NCBI GenBank assembly: GCA_964016885.1
Contig: OZ024743.1
Coordinates: 126,100,419 to 126,164,418 of the forward strand
Source: Eledone cirrhosa
Taxonomy: Eukaryota > Mollusca > Cephalopoda > Octopoda > Eledonidae
Reading direction: 5' to 3'
Length of the DNA stretch: 64,000 nt
Shown piece after piece: positions 49,790 through 60,510 of this stretch. The notes beneath the pieces were generated by a model. That model saw only the letters and a list, made by a program, of their open reading frames with translations. It had not been told where the DNA came from and did no database searches. Numbering within the stretch: the stretch's first letter is position 1; the number at the start of each line of letters is the position of its first letter. Both the position numbers and the translations under genes were made by a program.

Positions 49790-51270
49790 CAGGATCTGCA
49801 TGACTTGTCTACTTTTAATAGAAACCATTCTGACTGTATCTCAGGTTGGGGTCTATGGTTGTTCTTAACTGGTTGCAGATCATCATCATATAGAGCTTTG
49901 CTGAGATATAGGTTAGGTTAATACCACAGCAGTTGTTGGTTTTAATAAAGAATCCAGATTTGAGAACAGGAAATATATTTGAAAGGAACCACTGTTATGG
50001 CTTATCTCTCTTTTTTCAGTGATGTGTTGTAGATGTCTAATAGAATGTCATCCAAGTCACAGTTCTTGAGAACCTCAAATGTTGAGAACCTCTTTGTCTA
50101 ACATACTTTCAAAATTCAGAATTATGAAGTTTTGTTCAACCACAAGGTTTTATTCAAATAATCCTATTTCATTCCAGTGAAGAACACTAGCAGTTTTTTA
50201 GGCATCACCCTCATCATCCATCAACTACAACTTGCACTTACTCTCATGGTTTAGGAAGGACACCCATGGTTTATCCTCCAATGGAGGCATTTCCAAATGG
50301 CTTGGTTGGTAGGCAATTCTGGTTGTTTCAGACAGTACTGAGACTAATGCAGCCATCTGAAGGGAGTTATTGCAAATGTTCTCATTGGCAACTTTCTGCA
50401 TCCAGATAATGATGTAGATCACCCAAAGCTTCCAGGCAAGGCCACTATGTACCATGATGTATCTCTGTAAGACTTCCGTCAATGATCCAGGCTACTTGTT
50501 TTGAGTGGCCTGTAGTTAGCTATGTTGCAACCTATGTATTCCGCCTTCTTGGCACTCAGTTTCTACTTTTGACAGAAGAGTTTGAGCATTGGTGATTTCA
50601 TCTGTTAGCAAAGCAAATGTCACCAGTAAAGTCTAGATTAGTTAATGTCACCAAACTAATCCTCCTGAATTTCCTTTGTGTAACAGTGAAGCCCAACTAT
50701 TCATGGTTTCCATTCCAACTGCTTGCCAGAGAGCATAGAACCATGATGAAGATGAAAAGCATTGTAGGACCCCACTTTGCCCCTTAAACACTTAGGTTTC
50801 ACTGCATAGTGTGATAATTTGTACTAGGGTATTGGTGTACATGACCTCAATGGCTTGAAGGATATAAGGTAGGATTCTGTATGTATTCAAGATCTTGATT
50901 ATTAAGGAAATGAATCATGCTTTCTTGAATTCAATAAATCTCAAGGCAGTGGGAAAGTTGTACTTTCTTACCATTTCTATCATTCTTCAAAGTGTCAGAA
51001 TCTGTATGATTGTTTTCTGCTTCTTTCAGAAACCATTCTGGCTGTTCTTAACTGGTTGCAAATCATCATATAGAATTTTGCTGAAATACAGGTTAGACTA
51101 ATGCCATAGTATTGTTGGTCTCAGTAAAGAATCCAGATTTGGGAATAGGAATTACATCTGAAAGGAACCACTGCTGTGGCTTGTTGCTCTTCCTCAGTGA
51201 TGTGTTGTAGATGTTTAATCGAATGTCATCCAGGTCACAGTTATTGAGCACCTCAAATTGGATCATTTCA
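49790..51270 (-). pseudogene. Decayed LINE reverse transcriptase, duplicated
   Basis: 49790-50095 and 50988-51250 are two diverged copies of one segment (shared AGAATCCAGATTTG, GAAAGGAACCACTG, AGTGATGTGTTGTAGATG). On the minus strand between 50600 and 50800 pieces such as GWNGNHE, LGFTVTQRKFRRI and LDFTGD resemble an RT palm with the FADD box changed to FTGD. It belongs to a different LINE group from the RTEs. Heavily damaged. Confidence 0.5.
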
Positions 51271-51560
51271 AGCCCAGTTTACTTTCCTTGTCTGAGAGAA
51301 CTCTTTACTCTCTTCAGCTCAGTCATGGCGAAAATGCTGATATCAATGTTAATATTAGTAAAGATGGTGGGAATGTTATTGCACTTATGATTGAAGGGTT
51401 CCCCTACAGGTTCTTGAAGTGTGTGAACATCTACGCCTAATCTTTAGAGGTCTTGCTATTTATTTGAACTTTCTTTTTCACTCCTTTTACCAGATGCCGA
51501 GCGTCAGGACACAGACAAATCTACCGAAACCCAACACAACTGGAAGTATATGATTAGTGT
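51271..51560. other. Intergenic, no feature
   Basis: Short frames only; no repeat family recognised. Confidence 0.5.
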
Positions 51561-51563
51561 TAT

Positions 51564-52352
51564 AATTGTTTCAACTTTAGGCACAAGACCTGCAATTATC
51601 CCAGTGCATTACTGGTACTTTATTTTATCGACCCTGTAAGGATGAAAGGCAAAGTTAACCTCGGTGGGATTTGAACTCAGATCATAAAGGGACGTAACTA
51701 TGCTGGAAAGCATGGCGTCCGACCCTCTACCGATACTGCTCCATTATTATGTGCTTCAAGACTAATAATTGTTTCTACTTTTGGCACAAGGCCAGCAATA
51801 ACCCAGTGTATTACTGGTACTTTATTTTATTGACCCCATAAGGATGAAAGGCAAAGTTAACCTCGGCGGGATTTGAACTCAGAATGGCAAGGGCCATAAC
51901 TCAATGTGACAAAGCATGGCGTTCGACCCTCTACCGATACTCCAAACCACCACCCTGACTAATAACAGCTGGAATATTGCTATATTTCACCAGAACACTG
52001 TGGTCACTGGGATTTACACTCTCATCTACTCTTAACCTTTTTGACACCAATCTGGCCAGAATTGCCTTTGATTCTATGAAATAAAACCACCAGTTTCAAA
52101 GGGTTCCTAATTAAATTAAAATCTTCCAACATAATTTTAATTCAGACTTATGTTTCATTACTATCAGAGTATAATTGTTTCTACTTTTGGCATAAGGCTA
52201 ACAATTATCCTAGTGCATTACTGGTACTTTATTTTATCGACCCCATAAGAATGAAAGGTAACGTCGACAGGCTTTGAACTCGGACCATAAAGGGATGTAA
52301 CTCTATGCTGGAAAACATGGCGTCCGACCCTCTACCGATACTGCCAATCCAA
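51564..52352 (-). repeat. Cluster of three SINEs, same orientation
   Basis: Copies at 51564-51741, 51770-51952 and 52170-52352 all show (on + strand) TTTCTACTTTTGGCACAAGG-like starts and GTCCGACCCTCTACCGATAC-like ends, so all are minus-strand members of the 12830 family. They differ from each other by many substitutions, so they are independent insertions or an old tandem. The spacer 51955-52165 has a TTAA MITE piece. Confidence 0.82.
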
Positions 52353-52963
52353 GTGGTGTAATGGAATAATAAATCCCTCAAAATTCTTCAATAATTAATT
52401 GAAATAAAGTATATGTAATTAGAAATATGATCACAAAAATGTTAAAGCTCAAATAGCTCTAAGAAGATTCATTTGGAATACTCAACTGTTGTTTCTTTCA
52501 TGAAGAAAACCCTAGGGCACCAGTTACTATATTACTACAGAGTTGTGAAACTAACACTCCTGAGCGAAAGAGACCCTAAACCAGGTTTTGACAGCTGAGA
52601 CAATTTGTGCAGTGCAACTTAACTATACTCCAGGTACATGTTTTAAGACAACTCTGTCTCAAATTTCTCAGTTATTCCCTTACTATTGAAGGACTTTTAA
52701 AGATGGTGAGTTGGCAGAATTGTTAATGCACCTGACAAATATCTTTCAGTATTTGTTCTGGAACCTTACATTCTAAGTTCAAATCCCACTTAGGACAACT
52801 TTCAAGATTTGTGAAATAAATATCAGTACAGGGTAGTGGATTGGTGGCATGGTTAGCATGTTTGATAAAATGCTTTGTGGTATTTATTTTTGCTCTTTAC
52901 TATAAATTGGTTTATTTAAGCTAGTTTCTTCAACAATGTATCGAGAAGACTATTCAGTTGTGC

Positions 52964-52992
<29 letters not shown>
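52353..52992. other. Two tRNA-like SINE heads and (TA)n
   Basis: 52705-52800 (GGTGAGTTGGCAGAATTGTT with AAGTTCAAATCCCAC) and 52838-52900 (GGTGGCATGGTTAGCATG) are plus-strand SINE heads. 52969-52992 is TA. Nothing else seen. Confidence 0.55.
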
Positions 52993-52998
<6 letters not shown>

Positions 52999-53168
52999 AA
53001 AATAACAGATTAAAGTTTAAGCAAGAATCGCTGCTTTCACCCTTAACGGGATCTTCTGAAACTAACAAAGTCAATCTGTAAACGCAGAACTGGATATTTC
53101 AAAAAACGTTGCAACCGGAGGAAGACAGGAAGACGATACTTTGGTTCATGGTAACGTTCGCTATGCAA

Positions 53169-54176
53169 GGCTTCAACCTCTCTATACAGGTTGAGGCCAA
53201 TCTCTCGGTCGTTAGTTACCTCGACGTTACCCTCAATTTATTGAATGGGTTGTATTACCCGTATAGAAAGCCGAATGATACACTTAATTACATAAGTAAG
53301 CATTCTAACCATCCTGCCAGCATAACCAAGAACCTGGTAAGAAACGTTTCGTTGAAGCTTTCCCGTCTTTCCACCAACGAGCGCATTTTCAACGACCATT
53401 CCACTTATTACAATGAAGCTCTTGCTCGAAGTGGATTTGTCGATAAGGTAGCATATACAGAGTACGAAAATAGACCTAGAAGAAATAGATCCCGTCGCAT
53501 TTGTTGGTTTAACCCACCATATAATATGGAGGTGGCCACACCATTAGCTAAGATCTTTCTTTCCCTTATTACGAAGCATTTTCCCCCTACACATAAATAT
53601 AGTAAAATTTTTAATAGAAATACTATTAAAATGTCTTACTCTACGACTCCTAACCTTGCACATAACATCACAGCTTCAAATTTAGCTAAACTACCTAGCC
53701 GTAGGAACACGTGCAACCCTGTAGTTAGTACTAACTGTAATTGTAGGAATCGGGCTGATTGCCCCCTATCCGGGAAATGCCTCTCTAGTAACATTGTCTA
53801 CAAATGTAAGGTTGTAACACCCACGTCCCGTAGGGCCTACATAGGGTTAACCGCCAATAGTTTCAAGCAGCGTCTTTACATGCATACCCATTCTTTTCGT
53901 TACCCTCTAAGAAGGAATATGACGTCACTTTCAGCTTATATCTGGAGTCTAAAAGACAACCACACCCAATATAAGTTACACTGGGAGATCCTAGCTAGGG
54001 CTAGATCGTATAACGGAAATAAAAGACCATGTGACCTCTGCGCCGCTGAGGCCCTGGAAATACTCTACGCTACAGACCACATCTTAAACAAAAAATCTGA
54101 GGCAATTTCGGCTTGTAAACATAAATTGCACAAAACTTTCCTGTATTACAGCCCCACGTTATACCCTAACGGATAG
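53169..54176 (+). CDS. PLE-1 RT remnant plus GIY-YIG endonuclease
   Basis: An open frame starting inside the left arm (first ATG 53109) continues to a stop at 54176; the PLE part begins about 53169. VVSYLDVTLNLLNGLYYPY and RKPNDTLNYISKHSNHPASI are the RT thumb region. After a linker with FPPTHKYSKIFNRNTIKMSY and a Cys cluster (CNCRNRADCPLSGKC), the endonuclease reads VYKCKV then AYIGLTANSFKQRLYMHTHS (GIY-YIG core near 53836). The RT palm with its catalytic aspartates is missing, so it cannot be autonomous. A late CDLCAAEALEIL supplies the conserved endonuclease glutamate. Confidence 0.85.
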   Translation, partial: GFNLSIQVEANLSVVSYLDVTLNLLNGLYYPYRKPNDTLNYISKHSNHPASITKNLVRNVSLKLSRLSTNERIFNDHSTYYNEALARSGFVDKVAYTEYENRPRRNRSRRICWFNPPYNMEVATPLAKIFLSLITKHFPPTHKYSKIFNRNTIKMSYSTTPNLAHNITASNLAKLPSRRNTCNPVVSTNCNCRNRADCPLSGKCLSSNIVYKCKVVTPTSRRAYIGLTANSFKQRLYMHTHSFRYPLRRNMTSLSAYIWSLKDNHTQYKLHWEILARARSYNGNKRPCDLCAAEALEILYATDHILNKKSEAISACKHKLHKTFLYYSPTLYPNG

Positions 54177-54359
54177 CACGATCTATACGTGGATATTTTA
54201 CGTCTTGATGTGGGAGCTAAGTATATGTTTTGTTTATTCCTTTAGTTATTTGCATAGCGAACGTTACCACGAACCAAAGTATCGTCTTCCTGTCTTCCTC
54301 CGGTTGCAACGTTTTTTGAAATATCCACTTCTGCGTTTACAGATTGACTTTGTTAGTTT

Positions 54360-54405
54360 CAGAAGATCCCGTTAAGGGTGAAAGCAGCGATTCTTTGCTT
54401 AAACT
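54360..54405 (+). ncRNA. Hammerhead-like fold in PLE-1 terminal arm, position 4 altered
   Basis: AGTTT (54355-54359) pairs with AAACT (54401-54405). CAGAAGA stands in the CUGANGA position, helix II is CCC-GTTAA-GGG with a T/T base, GAAA is at 54380-54383, helix III is AGCA/TGCT. Every copy of this arm (53030s, 11440s, 17085) lacks U4, so the fold may be conserved without hammerhead activity. Confidence 0.4.
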
Positions 54406-54515
54406 TTAATCTGTTATTTTAATAAATATTTGCTCTTCGGTTCTTATATATTTGATATATATTTTCCTTATCGAGCCCTCTTTGGATTTTAGTCTTCAAT
54501 TTTATTATTATTACT

Positions 54516-54677
54516 ATATATATATATATATATATACATATATATATGTATGCATATATGTACGTATCTATATATATATGTATATATATATATGTATATA
54601 TATATATATGTATGCATATATATATACGTATCTATATATATGTATGTATATATATGTATGCATATATATATACGTAT

Positions 54678-54716
<39 letters not shown>

Positions 54717-55138
54717 TATATATATACGTATCTATATATATGTATCTATATATATGTGTATATATATGTATCTATATATATGTATATATATGTATGTATA
54801 TATATATGTATATATATGTATGTATATATATATGTATATATATATCCACCACCATCACCATCCACCACCATCATCAGCGATCAGGTCTTAAAGACAACTA
54901 TAATATTCACCATTCACCACCAACACCACCATCACTGGCTCCATCCACCACCATCACCATCACTGACACCATCCACCACCACCACCATCACCAACAATCA
55001 GGCCTTAAAAACAACTATAATAATAATACTAAATAACTATTCTGTTCTTAGCATGGGGCAGCGATTGTCCCAGCGCATTGCTGGAATAGTCAACAGCTGA
55101 CATGATTTTGATTTTGTATCAGTACTGACGGTAATATG

Positions 55139-55178
<40 letters not shown>

Positions 55179-55374
55179 GTGTGTGTGTGTGAGTGGATGT
55201 GTGTGTTTGCATGCATGAGTGTTGGTGTGTGAGGGGCGTGTGTGTTTGTAGTTTGTATGCATGAGTGTTGGTGTGTGTGTGCCGTGAGTGTCAATAAGTG
55301 GTTTTTTTTTTTATGACTATGCTGTAAAATGGAGGGGTAGAGAGAGTCCTTGAGTCTAGTAAGACATCCTCTCT
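54516..55374. repeat. TA/GTA microsatellites and CAC-rich minisatellite
   Basis: 54516-54845 is a TA-rich compound tract. 54846-55030 has CCACCACCATCACCATC runs and two copies of a GATCAGGTCTTAAAGACAAC-like block. 55139-55172 is TA, 55173-55290 GT-rich with a GCATGAGTGTTGGTGTGT duplication. Long frames here are artefacts. Confidence 0.9.
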
Positions 55375-55514
55375 AGTGCTGGTGGCACAAATAAAAGCAC
55401 CCAGTCCATGCTGTAAAGTGGTGCTGGTGTTAGGAAGGGCATCCAACCAGTGTATCAATGTCAAAACGATTATTAGCACAGCAACAAGTATATAGGAACA
55501 ACAAAATATGAAGA

Positions 55515-56200
55515 CGTAGCATCTCAGAGTTGCAACACTTAATGTGGTACTCTCACAGGTAGATCTGCTGAAATAGCGGAGATGCTGGAGAGAAGGCATG
55601 TGGATGTGTGCTGCGTGCAAGAGGTGAGATGGAGAGGTACCTCTGCGAGACTAGTCGCAGGCAAACATCTTAGCTATAAGCTATTCTGGGTAGGTAAGGA
55701 TGATGGGTTACGGGGAGTAGGCATTTTCCTGGCTGAGAGATGGATAAATAAGACAAGAGAGGTAGCTCGAGTTAGTAATCGAATAATTAAGCTTAGATTA
55801 GTTGTAGGCAGGAGACTACTGACAATCATCTCTGCCTATACTCCCCAAGCAGGCTTAGGCAAAGAAGAGAAAGACTGCTTTTACAAACAACCACAGAGGA
55901 TGGAGACATCGTTATGCTAGCAAGGGTCATGTTGGACAGCTCCAGGATGGTTACACTGGGGTACATGGTGGGCACGGTTACGGCTCAAGAAATGAAGAAG
56001 GAGTGAGACTTCTTGAATTTTGTGATGCAAGTACACTGACTATTTGCAACACTAACTTCCAGAAACCTGCCAACCACCTAATAACCAACAAATCTGGCAA
56101 GCACATAAGCCAGATTGACTTTTAACTAGTTAGGCAGCGGGACAGGCAGATAGTGTCTAATACCAAGGCATACCCTGGGGAAGAATATACTCCACAGCAT
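55515..56200 (+). pseudogene. RTE endonuclease domain, broken
   Basis: 55582-55920 reads HVDVCCVQEVRWRGTSARLV, GVGIFLAERWINK and LLTIISAYTPQAG, the N-terminal half of the LINE APE fold with the catalytic Glu in QEVRW. After a frame break the remaining half includes NTNFQKPANH and QIDF before a stop near 56125. Confidence 0.82.
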
Positions 56201-56246
56201 AGGTGATATCTCAGTAAACAAGAGATGGAATGAGACATACAGGAAG

Positions 56247-58515
56247 GTGTGGAGAAGAAAGGTCTGGAAGTTAAAAGACCTTTCACTAAAATACAAATTT
56301 AGGAAAACCCTTCAAGATGTGTATATGACGAAAAAGGACGATTTAGAGATATATGACATAGATAATAACTGGAATTTCTTAGGTGATAACTTACTGCAGG
56401 CTACTGATGAAACTTGTGGCTGGAGCAAAGCTACAACCAGGCAGAGAGTGACCTGGTGGTGGAACAGCACAGTAGATAAGGCCATTAGAGACAACAGACT
56501 AGCATGGAAGGCTTGGAAAAAGGGTAGAAATAGAGAAGGATATACAGCCGCTAAGAGAGAAGCTAGACATCAGGTGTACTTAGCACGCAGCGAGGCTGAG
56601 AGTAGGAGGTTTGCCAGTGTTCTGCGACGGGAAGATCAGAGGCGTGCGGTGTTCCACATTGCAAGGCAGTGTGTCAATGCAAATCAGGATGTTGTTGCAG
56701 ATAAATGTGTCCGGAATGATGCCGGTGTACTTAGTGTCACGAAAGATCGGAAAAAGGAGGCCTGGAAATGTCATTATGAGAGACTGATGAATGTGGAGAA
56801 TGAATGGGAGAGAGAGAAATTACCCTCATTAGATCCGACAGAGGGACCAGCTATTGAGATTGACGAATATAGGGTCCAAGAGGCGATTAAGGAAATGAAA
56901 AATGGTAAGGCTGCTGGACCGTTGGGGATAGTTGCTGAGATGCTGAAGGCATCAGGGGGACGTAGGCACTAAATTGGTTGCACGCATCATCAAACAGGCT
57001 ATTTATGGTGGTGTCATACCCAAAGACTGGTGCAGCAGTATTCTCATAAATTGCTACAAAGGTAAAGGGGATGCTATGGAGAGGAGCAATTATAGGGGTA
57101 TAAAACTGAAGGATATTAGCACAACTAATTAGAGAAAGGGTCAAACTAGATGATATGCAGTTTGGTTTTGTGCCTGGGAAGAGTACAACAGATGCCCTCT
57201 TCTTGGTGAGACAATTACAAGAGAGGTACTTAGAGAAAAATAAGCCACTATACTTAGCTTTTGTTGACCTAGAGAAGGCCTTTGATAGGGTACCCCGATC
57301 TGTCATCTGATGGTCCCTTAGGAAACTAGGTGTTGAGGAATGGCTTGTGAGGACAGTGAAAACTTTGTACAGAGGTACTGTCAGTAAAGTCAGGGTAGGA
57401 ATAGAGTTTAGTGAGGAATTCCAGATACAAGTAGGAGTACATCAAGGTTCGGTCCTCAACCCGCTCTTGCTCATTATAGTCCTCCAAGCCATAACAGAGG
57501 AGTTTAAGACTGGCTGTCCATAGGAACTTCTCTATGCTGACGATCTGGTTCTTATAGCAGAATCAGTAGAGGAGCTAGAGAATACATTCTGGCTATGGAA
57601 ACAGGAGTTGGAAGCAAGAGGACTGAGAGTGAACCTAGCTAAGACAAAAGTGTTGACAAGTAGAACAGAGGACAAAACTCTGATTCAGTCAGGGAAATGG
57701 CCATGTTCGATATGCAGAAAAGGAACTGGCATAAATTCTATAAAATGCACACATTGCAGATCCTGGGTACACAAGAGATGTAGTGGGATAGCAGGCAAAT
57801 TAACAGGTAGGGAGTAATATGTATGCAGTTGATGTACAGTGAAATTAGACAGTAGAAGCCTCATTGATAGACACATTTTTCAAATGCAGGCGGGTGCTAT
57901 AGAAGTGGTGGACAGCTTCCGGTACCTAGGACATAAGATTAGCATGGGAGGGGGGGGGGGGTCCGAGGTCATAGTATCTAGAATAGGGACGGGTTGGAAG
58001 AAGTTTAGGGAGCTGCTGACGAAGAAGGATTTCTGTCTGCGTACGAAAGGCCGATTATGTGATGCCTGTGTGAGGAGTGCAATGCTGCTTGGTAGAGAGA
58101 CATGGCAGAAACTGCAGAGGATATGCGACGGCTGGAGAGAAATGAGGCAAGCATGCTCCGTTGGATGTGCAATGTCAATGTGCGTGAACGACCCAGCATG
58201 AATGTGTTGAGAGAGAAACTGTGTCTGAGAGGGATAGAATATAGTGTGCGAGAGAGGAGACTGAGGTGGTATGGACATGTGATGTGCATGGAGGATGACC
58301 GATGGGTGAAGAAGTGCCAGGAAATGCCAGTTGAAGTAAGACGTGGTAGAGGTAGACCACAAAAAACATGGGTGGAGGTGGTGAGAACAGACCTCAGATC
58401 ACTGAAGTTCACGGTGGAGATGACGAAGGACCGTGACAAGTGGAGAGATGCTGTGCTAAATAAGACCCGTCCCACCCTTTCAAGCAGTGAAAAGCGGACG
58501 TAAAATGATGATGAT
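56247..58515 (+). pseudogene. RTE reverse transcriptase and C-terminal region, broken
   Basis: 56247-56972 is the region before the palm (AIKEMKNGKAAGPLGIVAEM). Further pieces show NYRGIKL, FVDLEKAFDRVPRS (near 57260), GVHQGSVLNPLL and LLYADDLVLIAES (57529-57565). A TAG stop replaces the tryptophan codon just before ELLYADD (57521-57523). The Cys cluster PCSICRKGTG/CTHCRSWVHKRCSG is at 57700-57790 and the GRPQKTWVEVVRTDL tail at 58340-58400. At least five breaks. Confidence 0.88.
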
Positions 58516-58520
58516 GATGA

Positions 58521-58533
58521 TATATATATATAA

Positions 58534-58596
<63 letters not shown>
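58521..58596. repeat. (TA)n microsatellite between RTE and PLE-2
   Basis: TA tract forming the junction between the LINE tail and the next element. Confidence 0.9.
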
Positions 58597-58599
<3 letters not shown>

Positions 58600-58686
58600 A
58601 GATTATGTCTAAACTTGGCATTGAGAAAAAGACCGAACCATTCCTCCCAAGAACTCCGAGGATAAATCTCAAGGATCATAAAAAGT

Positions 58687-60510
58687 AACTTTCGAACGGA
58701 ACTGACTGTTAGACTAATCGCCCCCTCTAAATCAGATCTGGTGGTTGTTAGTAAAGCCATCTTGGATAGAATTATCCCACAGATTCGTTCTAATTGCTCT
58801 ATTTCTAACTTAAATTTATGGATTGGTACATCTGAAGTAATTGGCTGGTTCAACAACCTGAATAAGAAAAACAAACGAAAATTTATTCAATTTGATATTG
58901 CCAGCTACTATTCTTCTATTTCGCCTTCATTTCTCAACAACGCTCTATCTTTCGCATTTAAATATTCTAACATTACCACAGACGAACTTTACATCATTCT
59001 CACCGCAAGAAAAACTATCTTTGAATTCAACAATGAATACTGGACTAGAGCCGATAGTTCCAACAATTTTGATATCACAATGGGTGCTTCCGATTCATCG
59101 CAATTGACTGATTTGATTGGTATTTTTATTTTGAATTCTTTAAATCGGAAAATTCCTCAACTTTGCGGTGGAATTTATCGTGACGATGGCCTTTTTACTA
59201 TCTTAAACTGCAACTTAGTTAATCTTAATATTATTAAGAACAATATACGTGATCTCTTTAAGCACCATAACCTTAAAATTGAATTTGATAACAACGTCAA
59301 ACTAGCTAACTTCTTGGATATATCCCTTAATCTTGACACTGGCCTATATTACTCTTACCATAAAAACAATGAGAATCTAAATTATGTTAATTTTAAATCT
59401 AACCACCCCACTAACATTAAAAATGCTATAGTCAGTAATATTGAAAAAAGAATCTCAAATCTATCCTCTAATAAAGATATCTTCGACGCTAATGCCAATT
59501 ACTATAATAATGCGCTTTCTAGAGCCGGTTATCCTGATAAAATTAAATACAGTAAGGAAAACAATCCTCGAAGGTCTTACAGTAAAATAATTAATTATGA
59601 ATATTCCAATAACTTAAATAAAAGACCTAGATATAAAAATATAATTTGGTATAATGCTCCTTTTTCTATATCTATTAATAATAATATTCCTAAACTATTA
59701 TTTAGGGCCTTAGATAAATGCTTCCCTCCCTCACATATCTATAGTAAAATCTTTAACAAACATACAATTAAATTTTCTTATTCCACCACTTCCAACATCT
59801 CTAACATTATCTCTAAACACAACAATAAAATATTAAATAATAAATTACATCCTTCCAACACTGAGCGTCATAATAATAGCAGTAGTATACCCGACGTCAT
59901 TGTTAACTCTAGGCTAGATTCTGTAAATTTAAATACGACGTCAAACGTAACTTCGTTGAATGTTCATAATACCAATCTAAATCAGGAAACTATTGTTCCT
60001 ATCGTAAATAACTTCTCCAATCCAACTCCTTCTATAAATAATACTAGGTCACTTGTTAATAACTCTGTTAATTTCTCTAATCGTAATTGCCCTATTAAAA
60101 CTAAATGTCCTCTTAATAACCATTGTCTTGATAAAAACTTAGTCTATGAATGTAAGGTTATAACTGATACTAATTCTTTTACCTATTTCGGTTCCACTTC
60201 CACTTCCTTCAAAGCTAGATTTTATAATCACAAATCGTCTTTTAGATACCAACTTAAAAGAACTAACACGGCACTCTCGGAACTCATTTGGTCCTTGAAA
60301 AACAAAAATATTAACTATAACATCTCTTGGGGGAAGGTTTGTTCCGCCTTTCCTTACTTGAATTCTTCCCTATCCAGAACATGTAATCTCTGCCTAGCCG
60401 AGAAATTTACCATTATATCTAATTTCAATTCTATAATAAATAGACGCACAGATTTATTTTCGCTCTGCTTGCATAAATCCCATAAAACATTCCATAAAGT
60501 ATACAGCTAA
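58687..60510 (+). CDS. PLE-2 reverse transcriptase with GIY-YIG endonuclease
   Basis: About 600 codons open (first listed start 58741). RT: VRLIAPSKSDL, motif A FDIASYYSSIS (58891 on), motif B GASDSSQLTDLIG, motif C YRDDG (59176-59190), then LANFLDISLNLDTGLYYSYH. The linker is Asn/Ser-rich with CFPPSHIYSKIFNKHTIKFS. The endonuclease has a Cys cluster (CPIKTKCPLNNHC), VYECKV, and TYFGSTSTSFKARFYNH; the CNLCLAEKFTI block gives the glutamate. The catalytic aspartates are present, so apart from the missing start the protein looks recently functional. Confidence 0.88.
   Translation, partial: NFRTELTVRLIAPSKSDLVVVSKAILDRIIPQIRSNCSISNLNLWIGTSEVIGWFNNLNKKNKRKFIQFDIASYYSSISPSFLNNALSFAFKYSNITTDELYIILTARKTIFEFNNEYWTRADSSNNFDITMGASDSSQLTDLIGIFILNSLNRKIPQLCGGIYRDDGLFTILNCNLVNLNIIKNNIRDLFKHHNLKIEFDNNVKLANFLDISLNLDTGLYYSYHKNNENLNYVNFKSNHPTNIKNAIVSNIEKRISNLSSNKDIFDANANYYNNALSRAGYPDKIKYSKENNPRRSYSKIINYEYSNNLNKRPRYKNIIWYNAPFSISINNNIPKLLFRALDKCFPPSHIYSKIFNKHTIKFSYSTTSNISNIISKHNNKILNNKLHPSNTERHNNSSSIPDVIVNSRLDSVNLNTTSNVTSLNVHNTNLNQETIVPIVNNFSNPTPSINNTRSLVNNSVNFSNRNCPIKTKCPLNNHCLDKNLVYECKVITDTNSFTYFGSTSTSFKARFYNHKSSFRYQLKRTNTALSELIWSLKNKNINYNISWGKVCSAFPYLNSSLSRTCNLCLAEKFTIISNFNSIINRRTDLFSLCLHKSHKTFHKVYS

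Larger units (their letters stand above)
52993..54515 (+). mobile_element. Penelope-like element 1 with inverted terminal arms
   Basis: Left arm 52993-53168 and right arm 54250-54425 are inverted copies of equal length (176 bp), differing at few positions. Between them lies one 5'-truncated PLE ORF. The tail 54426-54515 (AAATATTTGCTCTTCGG, CCTTATCGAGCCCTCT) follows the right arm, as at 17150-17360. Inverted pseudo-LTRs around truncated copies are a known PLE habit. Confidence 0.85.
55375..58520 (+). mobile_element. RTE LINE, nearly full length, second subfamily
   Basis: The 5' part (GCACCCAGTCCATGCTGTAA, GGGCATCCAACCAGTG) is followed by endonuclease, RT and C-terminal region, ending CGGACGTAAAATGATGATGA. 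About 3.1 kb. It differs clearly from the 13822/30515 subfamily. Its 3' end also appears alone at 17183-17295. Frameshifts and stops make it inactive. Confidence 0.87.

Noticed and set aside
53100..53168. N-terminus of PLE-1 from ATG at 53109
   Set aside because: Those codons come from the inverted terminal arm, not from the PLE protein; the open frame there is accidental.
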